Source: Corynebacterium marinum DSM 44953
GTDB lineage: Bacteria > Actinomycetota > Actinomycetes > Mycobacteriales > Mycobacteriaceae
NCBI RefSeq assembly: GCF_000835165.1
Contig: NZ_CP007790.1
Location: 186,001-250,000 of the forward strand
Reading direction: 5' to 3'
DNA: 64,000 nucleotides
The translations under genes were made by a program, and so were the position numbers. Of the stretch, positions 16,153 through 26,517 are shown one piece after another. The notes beneath the pieces are model-generated. The model saw only the letters and a list, made by a program, of their open reading frames with translations. It was not told the DNA's origin and made no database searches. The first letter of the stretch is position 1; every line of letters begins with the position of its first letter.

Positions 16153-17422
16153 GTTCAGTCTCCTTGCTCAGTGCGCGCTTCAGATCGCGGAAGGCGGTGT
16201 AGTTGGCCAGGACCTCGATGCGTCCCGGCGGGCAGGCGAGAACCGCCTGAAGGGGGTCGGGGAGGAGTTCGTGGGTGATGTCCGCGTAGGTCAGGCGAAC
16301 GGCGAGGTCGGTGCCGCGTTCGCCGGAGGCCTTGACCTCGAGGCCCTCGAAGTCCTCGAAACGCACGTCCCACAGCCAGGAGAGGTCCTCGCCGTCGGCG
16401 ACCTGGCCGTTGACGGCGATGACCAGCCCGTCCGCGGAACGGTCGATCATGGACAGCGCCTCCTGCCAGCCGGCGGGGTTCTTGGCCAGCAGCAGGTGGA
16501 TGTCGCGGTCGCCGAGCCGGACGGTGGAGTAGCGGCCGGCGACGTTGTCCACGCCTTCGGTCGCGCTGATTGCCGCGTCCAGCGGAACGTGGAAACCCTC
16601 GACGGCGGCGGCGATCGCCTGTGTGGCGTTGCCCCGGTTGGCGCGCCCCGGCAGCTTCAGGTTCAGCGCGGACCGGCCGTGCGGAGAGACGAGGCCGTCG
16701 TCGGTGACGGTCCAGGTGGGGGTGGGGCGGCGGAAGACGCGGCCGTCGGGAAGGGGCTTGACGGCCCACCAGTCGTCTCCGTCGCGGACGACGTGGCCGC
16801 CGGTGCGGGGGCAGGAGACGGAGTCGCCGATCCAGCCGGCGCCGGCGGCGACCCACACGACGTTCGGGGTGTCGAAGGCGACCGAGGTCATCAGCACGTC
16901 GTCGCAGTTGGCGATGACGAGCATGTCCGGGTGGCTGTCCACCGTCTCGCGCAGGGCGCGCTCGATCTTGTTGATCTCGCCGACGCGGTCGAGTTGGTCG
17001 CGGGTCAGGTTGAGCAGTACCAGCGCCTCGGGGTTGAGCCGGTCGGCGACCGCGGGGACGTGGAGTTCGTCGACCTCGAGCACCAGGTGGGTGGCGTCCT
17101 TCCCGGCCAGGAGGGCGGAGATGAGACCGGCGTCCATGTTGTCGCCGCCGTCGTTGGTGGCCACGGCGTACTTCGACCGCATCGCCGCGGCGAGCATCCG
17201 GGTGGTGGTGGATTTGCCGTTGGTTCCGGTGACCAGCACCGTGGGGCGGCCGCGGCCGAGCTTCTCCATGATGGTCGGGTCGATGGCGTTGGCCACCAGC
17301 CCGCCGATCATGCCGCCGGCGCCCCGGCCGGACAGGCGGGAGGCGGTGGTGGCGAGCCGGGCGGCGGTGGTGGCCGCGGTCGACCGCAGACGGCGCAGGA
17401 CACCGGAATCTCTGGAACTCAT
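16145..17422 (-). CDS. murT: Lipid II isoglutaminyl synthase, MurT subunit
   Basis: A 425-residue Mur-ligase-like subunit that activates the glutamate carboxyl of lipid II with ATP. The P-loop TGTNGKST is at 65-72, the central-domain motifs HLVLEVDEL and LNLTRDQLDR follow, and the C-terminal DUF1727 region ends the protein. MurT proteins usually carry a four-cysteine zinc ribbon inserted in the central domain. Here the ribbon position reads CPRTGGH from C204, with Thr at the second ligand position and no further Cys nearby, so the ribbon is probably metal-free. The gene is the first of the murT-gatD pair. Confidence 0.92.
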   Translation of the reverse strand: MSSRDSGVLRRLRSTAATTAARLATTASRLSGRGAGGMIGGLVANAIDPTIMEKLGRGRPTVLVTGTNGKSTTTRMLAAAMRSKYAVATNDGGDNMDAGLISALLAGKDATHLVLEVDELHVPAVADRLNPEALVLLNLTRDQLDRVGEINKIERALRETVDSHPDMLVIANCDDVLMTSVAFDTPNVVWVAAGAGWIGDSVSCPRTGGHVVRDGDDWWAVKPLPDGRVFRRPTPTWTVTDDGLVSPHGRSALNLKLPGRANRGNATQAIAAAVEGFHVPLDAAISATEGVDNVAGRYSTVRLGDRDIHLLLAKNPAGWQEALSMIDRSADGLVIAVNGQVADGEDLSWLWDVRFEDFEGLEVKASGERGTDLAVRLTYADITHELLPDPLQAVLACPPGRIEVLANYTAFRDLKRALSKETERG

Positions 17423-17437
17423 GCCACCACAGTAGTA

Positions 17438-18481
17438 CTAGCGCCCGGGCTTGCTCTGCACGCGGGACACGGCGTCGAGGAACTCGGCGTCGGAAAGCAG
17501 GGGGATGTCCTTGCGCGCGGCGTGCATGGCCTTGCCCCGCAGATCGCTGGTCTGGTTGCAGACGACGACACTCGTGGTGCGGGTGAGTTTCTCGGAGTAG
17601 ACCAGCTCCGCCTTCAGGGCCGCCTCAATGAGGACGTCCGGGTCCACCTCGACCTCGGGGGCGATGACGACCTCCATGCCGCGCGCCAGGTTGCGGCCCG
17701 GCACAAGGGGGCCCGGGTTGGGGTGGGGGCGGGGTGCCTCCATGGCGTCGACGCGGATGTGGGAGCGCTGCAGGCCGAACCGGTCGGCGCGCAGGTCCTC
17801 GGGGACGGCGCTGGAGAGCTCCCCGTGGTCGCGGATGGCGAAGAAGATGTCGATGAGCATGTCGTTCGTCTCCCGCGTCGTCTCGTGCTCCGACTGCCGG
17901 GCGCGCTCGACGGTGGCCACGGGCGACTCTGCGTCCACCCCGAGGGTCAGGGCGAGCCCGGCCGGCCGGGTGTCCTCCAGCAGGATCTGCTGGCGGCGCG
18001 CGGAAGCGAGCGTATCGACGATCGCGGCCGGCTTCGGTACGTGCCCCACCCGCTGGCGGCGCCGCCCCCGGCCGCGCCCCCGCCCGCGGGAGCGGTTGGT
18101 GCGGGCGGCGGCGTTCATGGCGCGCCGGGCCTCGGAGACGAGGAAACCCCACACGCGGGGGGCGTTGTGGACGACGAGGGTGCGGTCGTCGAGAAGCCGG
18201 TTCAGGGTCCGCAGCACCTGGGAGAAGCGCTGGCCTTCGGCGACCTGCTCGTGGGTGAGGCCGTGGTAGTGATGCGGGCCGGGGTCGCCGCCCGGGTTGA
18301 GCACGGCGTGGAACTCCTCGCCGATCTCCCCGTCCTCGTTGAACGTGAGGGCATCGACGGCCACGAGCCGGGCCGTCGTCGGGTGGATCCCGGTGGCCTG
18401 GACGGTCACGGCGACGAAGGGGAATTCAGTGACTTCAGCGGCGCGGCCGTCCTGCTCGGTGTCACCGTTGGTCATTGTCAT
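17438..18481 (-). CDS. DnaQ-like exonuclease-fold protein with BRCT domain, catalytic acids lost
   Basis: A 347-residue protein with an N-terminal DEDD-exonuclease fold (about 20-215) and a C-terminal BRCT-like domain (about 265-342). Motif I, normally DxE, reads T26 and Q28 (FVAVTVQATG). In motif II (VVHNAPRVWGFL) the Asp position is V110. Motif III has H199 but no Asp at the usual spacing. It is therefore unlikely to cut DNA. An Arg-rich insertion at 130-144 (RSRGRGRGRGRRRQR) could bind nucleic acid. A TAGACT box ends seven bases before the ATG at 18481 (leaderless). The gene sits next to murT-gatD with the same orientation but its own promoter. A structural or regulatory role is inferred. 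Confidence 0.85.
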   Translation of the reverse strand: MTMTNGDTEQDGRAAEVTEFPFVAVTVQATGIHPTTARLVAVDALTFNEDGEIGEEFHAVLNPGGDPGPHHYHGLTHEQVAEGQRFSQVLRTLNRLLDDRTLVVHNAPRVWGFLVSEARRAMNAAARTNRSRGRGRGRGRRRQRVGHVPKPAAIVDTLASARRQQILLEDTRPAGLALTLGVDAESPVATVERARQSEHETTRETNDMLIDIFFAIRDHGELSSAVPEDLRADRFGLQRSHIRVDAMEAPRPHPNPGPLVPGRNLARGMEVVIAPEVEVDPDVLIEAALKAELVYSEKLTRTTSVVVCNQTSDLRGKAMHAARKDIPLLSDAEFLDAVSRVQSKPGR

Positions 18482-18548
18482 TGTTCAGAGTCTAGTTCAC
18501 GGGCCCGTGCGATCAGGACGGCGAACCGGACGGGGCGTCGGGAAGCGG

Positions 18549-18582
18549 AAAAAAGGGGGGTGCGCTGCCGCGCACCCCCCTT
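18549..18582 (-). terminator. Terminator of leuA
   Basis: On the minus strand, GGGGGGTGCG and CGCACCCCCC (18580-18571 and 18564-18555) form a perfect GC-rich stem with a 6-nt loop, followed by six T residues (complement of 18549-18554). Confidence 0.9.
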
Positions 18583-18602
18583 CAGCCGTGGTCGGCGGGG
18601 GC

Positions 18603-20492
<1,890 letters not shown>

Positions 20493-20528
20493 TCAATGGC
20501 CTTCACTGTAGTAGCCGGGGAGGTCTCG

Positions 20529-20620
20529 CCGCTGATGATCAGCGGGAGAAGCGACCGGCAACACCGAACCCCGCGGCGGGCTGCCGGTCGCTTCTCAGTG
20601 GACCTGGGACCCGCCGCGGC
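20529..20620 (-). promoter_or_regulatory. leuA attenuator region
   Basis: On the leuA strand the RNA can form a perfect 15-bp hairpin (20596-20582 with 20560-20546, GAGAAGCGACCGGCA and its complement) that begins at the leader-peptide stop codon. Its loop contains CCCGCCGCGG (20580-20571), which is complementary to CCGCGGCGGG (20619-20610) inside leader codons 11-14, just after four Leu codons. The two pairings are mutually exclusive, as in classical amino-acid attenuators. A third small palindrome (CCGCTGATCATCAGCGG, 20545-20529) follows. No T-run is seen, so the final switch may act on Rho or on translation. Confidence 0.75.
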
Positions 20621-20651
20621 GAAGAAGAAGGAGGTTCGCGCGGTAGAACAT
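20595..20651 (-). CDS. leuL: leuA leader peptide with four consecutive Leu codons
   Basis: An 18-codon frame begins MFYRAN, continues with four adjacent leucines (CTC CTT CTT CTT, codons 7-10), then RRGGSQVH and a TGA. CTT is rare in this GC-rich genome, so decoding would be sensitive to charged tRNA-Leu. It lies about 145 bases upstream of leuA on the same strand and overlaps the attenuator pairing partners. A TAGACT -10 box ends seven bases before the ATG, so the mRNA probably starts at the ATG itself. It is too short to have another function and matches the logic of leucine-responsive ribosome stalling. Confidence 0.85.
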   Translation of the reverse strand: MFYRANLLLLRRGGSQVH

Positions 20652-20658
20652 GCAGTGA

Positions 20659-20686
20659 AGTCTACACCGGAAAGTGTTCGGGGCAA
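20659..20686 (-). promoter_or_regulatory. Promoter of leuL-leuA
   Basis: On the minus strand TTGCCC (20686-20681) and TAGACT (20664-20659) are separated by 16 bases. The predicted transcription start coincides with the leuL ATG at 20651. Confidence 0.7.
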
Positions 20687-20706
20687 CACTTTCTTGCGAA
20701 GAATCA

Positions 20707-20749
20707 GGAAAACCCCTGGCCCCGCCAGATGTCGGCGGAGCCAGGGGGT
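20707..20749 (-). terminator. Terminator after the 34-residue gene
   Basis: On the minus strand ACCCCCTGGCTCCGCC pairs with GGCGGGGCCAGGGGT around a short loop, followed by TTTTCC. It lies 12 bases after the stop codon at 20762 and insulates the micro-gene from the leuL promoter. Confidence 0.8.
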
Positions 20750-20761
20750 CGGACTGTCGAG

Positions 20762-20866
20762 CTAGAAGTGGGCGAGGAGGGTTCGGAACGGCCAGGTGAA
20801 GAAATCCCAGGCGAACACGAACGGGCTGGAGAGCCAGGTACCGATTTCTGCGGAGCCGTGGAGCAT
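20762..20866 (-). CDS. 34-residue hydrophobic peptide, porin-like micro-gene
   Basis: A 34-codon gene starting MLHGSAEIGTWLSSP and ending FRTLLAHF, with seven Phe/Trp between residues 11 and 27. It has no signal peptide. A good ribosome site (GAAAGGAC, eight bases before the ATG) and its own terminator argue that it is real. Size, lack of signal peptide and hydrophobic/amphipathic make-up recall the tiny channel-forming proteins of the corynebacterial outer (mycolate) membrane, PorA and PorH (about 45-57 residues). Sequence similarity to those is not visible by eye. A signalling or toxic peptide is an alternative. Confidence 0.65.
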   Translation of the reverse strand: MLHGSAEIGTWLSSPFVFAWDFFTWPFRTLLAHF

Positions 20867-20973
20867 GATTCTTGTCCTTTCGGGTGATGGATGAACCAGG
20901 CCTTATTTTAGCCTCCGGGGCAACGGGTGGCCAGGGTCCGGAAAAATTCAGGGCCCCGGCCCGGCAGCAGAAA

Positions 20974-21009
20974 ACCCCGCCCGGGCCGGATGAACGGCTC
21001 GGGCGGGGT
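20974..21009 (-). terminator. Terminator after the 43-residue gene
   Basis: On the minus strand ACCCCGCCCG (21009-21000) pairs with CGGGCGGGGT (20983-20974), followed by a T-run (TTTTCTGC). It lies 36 bases after the stop at 21045. Confidence 0.8.
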
Positions 21010-21044
21010 GGTCAGACTCGAGAAGTGCTCGAGCTGAGGGGTTC

Positions 21045-21176
21045 CTACTCGGAGGAGCCGGAGGACAGCAGGCCCTCGAAGGCGCCGAAGATGCCCTTGA
21101 CGAACGCGATGACGCCGTCGAAGAGGCCCGCGGAGGTGGAGGACAGGGCGGTGAAGAAGGTCTCGATGGACTCCAT
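21045..21176 (-). CDS. 43-residue amphipathic peptide, PorA/PorH-like
   Basis: A 43-codon gene starting MESIETFFTALSSTSAG, with a middle GVIAFVKGIFGAFEGLL and an acidic SSGSSE end. It has an obvious ribosome site (AAAAGG, seven bases before the ATG at 21176) and a strong terminator. The pattern of an acidic start, alternating hydrophobic helix and no signal peptide closely resembles corynebacterial PorA (which starts MENVYEFLG and has 45 residues). In that family such peptides are O-mycoloylated on Ser and form channels in the mycolate outer membrane; Ser residues are abundant here (11-14 and near the C-terminus). The assignment is by resemblance and needs confirmation. Confidence 0.75.
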   Translation of the reverse strand: MESIETFFTALSSTSAGLFDGVIAFVKGIFGAFEGLLSSGSSE

Positions 21177-21428
21177 GGTGGTGCCTTTTAGTTGAATGGT
21201 TGAACTGGCATCCACCTTAGTCAGGAATGTCTCAGAACAGCAACATTTAGATAAATTATTTGACTGTGGGGCCTCCTGGGTGGGCGTCGAGAATCGGGCG
21301 GCCAGCCGGGCGGAATCGACGAGAAGAAATCTTCGATGAGCAGCGTGAACGGCAAAGGAGTGAAACTGAGCGTGAGATCTCCTTGTGGTCGGGGTGGCGG
21401 CACGCCCGTTCGTAGTTAGGATGACGCG

Positions 21429-22541
21429 GTGACCACCCGTGATTCCAGGCTGCGCCTGCTTGTCGACGCCGCATTCATCTTCCTCGTCGGCGCCGCCTTC
21501 CGCATCGCCGCACTGGCCGTCCTCGCCCGGGCGAACAATGATTCGCTGGGCGGCCTGCTGAACAAGTGGGACTCGGATTATTACCTGGGCATCGCGGAGG
21601 CCGGCTACTTTGCCGCGGACCTGAACACGGACGTTCCCGTCCACCACCGGACGCTGGCCTTCTTCCCCGGATTCCCGGCGCTGGTCCGGTTGGTTCACGA
21701 GGTGACCCGGCTGGACGTCGTCACGGCCGCGGCCACGGTCAACGTGGTGGCCGGCGTTGCCATGACCGCCGGCGCTATGTCGATCGCCTGGCGCATGGGG
21801 GCAGGCCGGGCGGGCCAGATTGGGGCGGGCGTCCTGGTGTCCTCGGCGCCGATGTCCATCACGTACTCCATGCCGTACTCGGAGGCGCTGTTCGGGGCGC
21901 TGGCGTTCTGGTCGATCGTGTCGCTCATGGACCGCCGGTGGGGCCTCGCGGCCGGCTTGATCTTCCTGCTCGGCTTCACCCGGTTGACCGCGGTGGCGAT
22001 GATCGGGGTGTTCGGTCTGGTGCTGCTCCTGCAGGCCCGCCGGGACCGGCGTGCCTGGGCTTGCCTGGCGCTGACCCCGTGGTCCCTGCTGGGCTACCTC
22101 GCCTGGGCGAGCTGGCACACGCGCGATGAGGGAGGGTATTTCGGAATCCAGGAGGCGGGCTGGCACTCAGGCTTCGATTTCGGCGCGGCGACGGTGCGTT
22201 GGGTGTGGGAGGTCCTCACCACCAGCGCCGAGGGCGGCTACCTGCTCAGCGTCGGCGTGATGGCGGCGGCCGTCGTGGCGCTGGTGGCTGCATGGGGACG
22301 CACCCCGCTGGAGGTGTGGTGGTTCTCGGCCGCCATCCTGGCCACCGTCCTGCTCTCCGACGGCATCATGCACTCCCGCCCCCGCCTGCTCCTGCCGGCG
22401 GTGATCCTGCTGCTGCCGTGGGTGCTCCGGGCCGCGGAGAGGCTCCCCCGGGGTTGGCAGCTGGGCGCCGCCGCCGGGTGGGTGGTGTTCGGGGCGTGGT
22501 TCTCGGCGTACATGCTCGCCGTATTCGAGTGGGCGATCTGA
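21429..22541 (+). CDS. PIG-V-like integral membrane mannosyltransferase
   Basis: A 370-residue protein with about ten TMs. The luminal loop after TM1 carries KWDSDYYLGIAEAGY (Asp residues expected to be catalytic in GT-C enzymes) and TLAFFPGFPALVRLV, the pair of motifs that defines the PIG-V/GPI18-type polyprenyl-phosphate-mannose-dependent transferases. These add mannose to a lipid or protein on the outer face of the membrane. The acceptor in corynebacteria is not evident here. The GTG at 21429 is six bases after TAGGAT (21417-21422), indicating a leaderless transcript. It is flanked by the micro-genes. Confidence 0.8.
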   Translation: MTTRDSRLRLLVDAAFIFLVGAAFRIAALAVLARANNDSLGGLLNKWDSDYYLGIAEAGYFAADLNTDVPVHHRTLAFFPGFPALVRLVHEVTRLDVVTAAATVNVVAGVAMTAGAMSIAWRMGAGRAGQIGAGVLVSSAPMSITYSMPYSEALFGALAFWSIVSLMDRRWGLAAGLIFLLGFTRLTAVAMIGVFGLVLLLQARRDRRAWACLALTPWSLLGYLAWASWHTRDEGGYFGIQEAGWHSGFDFGAATVRWVWEVLTTSAEGGYLLSVGVMAAAVVALVAAWGRTPLEVWWFSAAILATVLLSDGIMHSRPRLLLPAVILLLPWVLRAAERLPRGWQLGAAAGWVVFGAWFSAYMLAVFEWAI

Positions 22542-22980
22542 ACCGGTTCTGGCCAACTTGGCGCGAGATTCCCCCCGCAATGGGGTGGTTTCCGGGGAAT
22601 GTAGTTGCGCCCGACGTGCGCCTTCCGCTTCAAGTTGTATTGAAGCCACAATCAGTTAACGAAGAGCCTCACACTGTCCGAGCGCCTCTGATTTTCCGGG
22701 GATAAGTCTCATATTTCGCCGGGAGATCTCGATAGAACGGACGGAAACAGGCACTGCTTCTGGTCTCTGGGGATTGTCTGGCGCGGTTTCGATCCATATC
22801 GCGTCCTTCTGGCTCGCCCAGATTGATGACCTGGACAGCCAGGAGAAAACCGTGGCCCATCGCAACCCCCTCGGGGTCGCGTGGGGCCGTACAGCCCCCG
22901 GTGTCTCGGGTGCGCTCCCGCAGGAACGGGCAGTAACCATGGACAACCGCAACGCCGACACCTTGGAGAGGAGATAGACC
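22542..22980. other. Intergenic stretch upstream of the 51-residue gene
   Basis: This 439-base stretch separates the mannosyltransferase stop from the plus-strand micro-gene. Only short plus-strand frames without coding character are present. On the minus strand it is spanned by the read-through tail of the DMT gene (22669-23985), which also does not look like protein. Some short palindromes (GAACCGGTTC at about 22539) are visible, but no convincing promoter or terminator. It could hold a long untranslated leader for the 51-residue gene. Confidence 0.4.
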
Positions 22981-23985
22981 ATGCTCTTTCTTCCGCTTCC
23001 CATCGTGATCGAGAACTTCCAGTTCGCCGGATCGTCCCTGCTCGACTTCTTCGTCGGCAGCTCCATCTGGCTGTACGACATCGTCGCTGGCACCGGCAGC
23101 TCCATGACGGAACTGTTCACCGTGACCTCCTCCTGATCGGAGGTCACCCGCAGACACCACCGTCGCGGCGACCATGGCGAGGAACGCCAGCGCCATGAAC
23201 AACCAGCCGGTCACCGTCGACACCTGGAACTTCTCGCCCAGAACGAGGTAACCCAGGGAAAACGCGACGATGGGTTCAGAGATCGTCATGGCGGGCAGGG
23301 AGTTCTTCAGCGCGCCGGCGTTGAAGGAGTACTGCTGGACGATGGTGCCCAGGGTGGCGCCGAGGATGAGGGCGTAGGTCTCCCAGTTGGTGATGATCGC
23401 CCACACCCCGCCGTAGATGAAGATGTCCACGAACGCCTTGCTCAGCACGGCGACGTAACCGAAGAGGGCGCCGGTGACGATGCCCAGGAGCAGCGCTTTT
23501 TCCCGGCGGATCTGCTTCTGCGCCACCCGTTCCAGGGTGATGAGCACCACGGCGCCGACAGCCAGCGTCGGCAGCCAGCGTTCCAGCGGGGGCTGCGGAT
23601 CGCCAGGCAGGGGTCGGCCGAGCATGACCAGCACGGTGACGCCGATGGTGAGAGTACCCGCCCAGAACATCTCGTGGGCGGAGATACGGCGGCCGTCGTA
23701 CTTCGCGGCCAGCGGCAGCGTGAACATCAGGGACAGGACGAGCACGGGCTGCACAACCAGCAGGGTGCCGAAGCCCAAGGCGACTACCTGCAGCCCGTAG
23801 CCGAGCAGGGCGGTGCCGGTGCCGGCCCACCACAGGGGGCGGCTGATGGCATTCCAGAACGGGGAGCCTCTGAGGGAACCGTCCGCGGGGGCCTCCTCCG
23901 CGATGCGGTGGCGCACCACGGTTCCCCACGCGATGGTGAGGGCGGAGGCCAGTGCGAAGAGCACGGCCAGCAGATTGCTGTGCAC
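22669..23985 (-). CDS. DMT/EamA-family transporter with read-through tail
   Basis: The first 280 codons from the GTG at 23985 (VHSNLLAVLFALASALTIAW) encode a ten-TM transporter of the EamA/DMT type, ending at GWLFMALAFLAMVAATVVSA. The substrate is unknown. The frame does not stop there but continues for about 158 codons to 22669 with low-complexity hydrophilic sequence rich in Gly, Asp and Arg that runs antisense to the 51-residue gene. A TGA in the next frame occurs at the GGGTGA string at 23149-23144, exactly where the family normally ends, so an indel in a short G run (or a sequencing error) could have removed the stop. In-frame codons upstream to 24051 add no family-like sequence. Confidence 0.75.
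   Translation of the reverse strand: MHSNLLAVLFALASALTIAWGTVVRHRIAEEAPADGSLRGSPFWNAISRPLWWAGTGTALLGYGLQVVALGFGTLLVVQPVLVLSLMFTLPLAAKYDGRRISAHEMFWAGTLTIGVTVLVMLGRPLPGDPQPPLERWLPTLAVGAVVLITLERVAQKQIRREKALLLGIVTGALFGYVAVLSKAFVDIFIYGGVWAIITNWETYALILGATLGTIVQQYSFNAGALKNSLPAMTISEPIVAFSLGYLVLGEKFQVSTVTGWLFMALAFLAMVAATVVSAGDLRSGGGHGEQFRHGAAGASDDVVQPDGAADEEVEQGRSGELEVLDHDGKRKKEHGLSPLQGVGVAVVHGYCPFLRERTRDTGGCTAPRDPEGVAMGHGFLLAVQVINLGEPEGRDMDRNRARQSPETRSSACFRPFYRDLPAKYETYPRKIRGARTV
22981..23136 (+). CDS. 51-residue hydrophobic peptide, porin-like micro-gene
   Basis: A 51-codon gene starting MLFLPLPIVIENFQFAGSS, with a middle LLDFFVGSSIWLYDIVAG and a Ser/Thr-rich end (MTELFTVTSS). The ribosome site GAGAGGAGA at 22966-22974 is the strongest in the neighbourhood, with good spacing. 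There is no arginine or lysine and no signal peptide. Like the two minus-strand micro-genes nearby, it has the size and character of corynebacterial mycolate-membrane channel peptides, although the similarity is compositional. It is convergent with the DMT gene and ends where the conserved part of that transporter ends. Confidence 0.65.
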   Translation: MLFLPLPIVIENFQFAGSSLLDFFVGSSIWLYDIVAGTGSSMTELFTVTSS

Positions 23986-24124
23986 GCGCTCAACCTTAGT
24001 GAAACTGAGCCTTTGCGCAGGATCAGACGCCCGTGGACACCTGCGACTCAAATGCTGCCCGAGCGGGGTTGACAGGTACGATAGGGCAGAACTTTGTGCA
24101 CCCTAGACGAAAGGCGACCTGCCG

Positions 24125-25390
24125 GTGGCTCTGATCGTTCAGAAATATGGAGGCTCCTCCCTGGAGAGCGCGGAACGTATCCGCGCCGTGGCGGAGCGGA
24201 TCGTGGCCACCAAGAAGGCAGGCAACGACGTCGTGGTCGTCTGCTCCGCAATGGGTGACACCACCGACGAGCTGCTGGACCTGGCGTCCCAGGTCAACCC
24301 GGTCCCGCCGGCCCGCGAGATGGACATGCTGCTCACCGCCGGTGAGCGCATCTCCAACGCGCTGGTCGCCATGGCGATTGAGTCCCTCGGAGCGGAGGCG
24401 CAGTCCTTCACCGGTTCGCAGGCGGGCGTGCTGACCACCGAGCGGCACGGCAACGCGCGCATCATCGACGTCACCCCGGGCCGCGTGCGGGAGGCCCTCG
24501 ACGAGGGCAAGATCTGCATCGTCGCCGGTTTCCAGGGTGTGAACAAGGACACCCGTGACGTGACCACCCTGGGCAGGGGTGGCTCGGACACCACCGCGGT
24601 GGCCCTGGCGGCGGCGCTGGACGCTGACGTCTGCGAGATCTACTCGGACGTCGACGGCGTCTACACCGCCGACCCGCGCATCGTGCCCAACGCCCAGAAG
24701 CTGGAGAAGCTCTCCTTCGAGGAGATGCTCGAGCTGGCGGCCGTCGGTTCGAAGATTCTGGTCCTGCGCGCGGTGGAGTACGCGCGTGCGTTCAATGTTC
24801 CCCTGCGAGTTCGCTCGTCTTACAGCAATGATCCCGGCACCCTGGTGGCCGGTTCGATGGAGGATATCCCCGTGGAAGAAGCAGTTCTCACTGGCGTAGC
24901 TACCGACAAGTCCGAGGCCAAGGTCACCATCCTGGGCATCCCCGACAAGCCGGGCGAGGCGGCCACCGTGTTCCGCGCCGTCGCCGACGCCGAGATCAAC
25001 ATCGACATGGTGCTGCAGAACGTCTCCTCCGTGGAGCACGGCACCACCGACATCACCTTCACCTGCCCGCGTTCCGACGGACCCCGTGCCATGGAGCTGC
25101 TGAAGAAGATGCAGGCCAAGCACGGCTGGTCCAACGTGCTCTACGACGATCAGGTGGGCAAGGTCTCCCTGGTCGGCGCGGGCATGAAGTCCCACCCGGG
25201 CGTCACCGCCGACTTCGCCGAGGCGCTCCGTGACGCCGGTGTGAACATCGAGCTCATCTCCACCTCGGAGATCCGCATCTCCGTCCTCATCCGCGAGGCC
25301 GACCTCGACGATGCCGCCCGCGCCCTGCACGAGAAGTTCGAACTCGGCGGCGATGCCGAGGCGACCGTCTACGCCGGCACCGGCCGCTAG
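24125..25390 (+). CDS. lysC: Aspartate kinase
   Basis: A 421-residue aspartokinase that phosphorylates L-aspartate at the entry to lysine, threonine and methionine synthesis. The kinase domain begins KYGGSS (8-13). Two ACT domains (about 260-410) form the site for concerted lysine plus threonine inhibition; residues around [12 protein letters not shown] match the wild-type, feedback-sensitive C. glutamicum enzyme, with the two Thr conserved. The GTG at 24125 follows GAAAGGCGACC. C. glutamicum lysC also encodes a separate beta subunit from an internal start; the equivalent ATG ([13 protein letters not shown]) is at 24857 and would give 177 residues. asd follows 30 bases later, an operon. Confidence 0.97.
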   Translation: MALIVQKYGGSSLESAERIRAVAERIVATKKAGNDVVVVCSAMGDTTDELLDLASQVNPVPPAREMDMLLTAGERISNALVAMAIESLGAEAQSFTGSQAGVLTTERHGNARIIDVTPGRVREALDEGKICIVAGFQGVNKDTRDVTTLGRGGSDTTAVALAAALDADVCEIYSDVDGVYTADPRIVPNAQKLEKLSFEEMLELAAVGSKILVLRAVEYARAFNVPLRVRSSYSNDPGTLVAGSMEDIPVEEAVLTGVATDKSEAKVTILGIPDKPGEAATVFRAVADAEINIDMVLQNVSSVEHGTTDITFTCPRSDGPRAMELLKKMQAKHGWSNVLYDDQVGKVSLVGAGMKSHPGVTADFAEALRDAGVNIELISTSEIRISVLIREADLDDAARALHEKFELGGDAEATVYAGTGR

Positions 25391-26452
<1,062 letters not shown>

Positions 26453-26469
26453 CTCGCTCCCCGGCTCAC

Positions 26470-26508
26470 ACCACCCCCGGCTTTGAGTCCGAGGGGTGGT
26501 TTTTCGTT
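26470..26508 (+). terminator. Terminator of lysC-asd
   Basis: ACCACCCC (26470-26477) and GGGGTGGT (26493-26500) form the stem, followed by TTTTCGTT. It separates the operon from the convergent sigC gene. Confidence 0.88.
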
Positions 26509-26517
26509 CCCCGGTTG

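Noticed and set aside
22774..22977. 67-codon plus-strand frame before the 51-residue gene
   Set aside because: No ribosome site at its start, no hydrophobic core or motif, and its end covers the ribosome site of the next gene.
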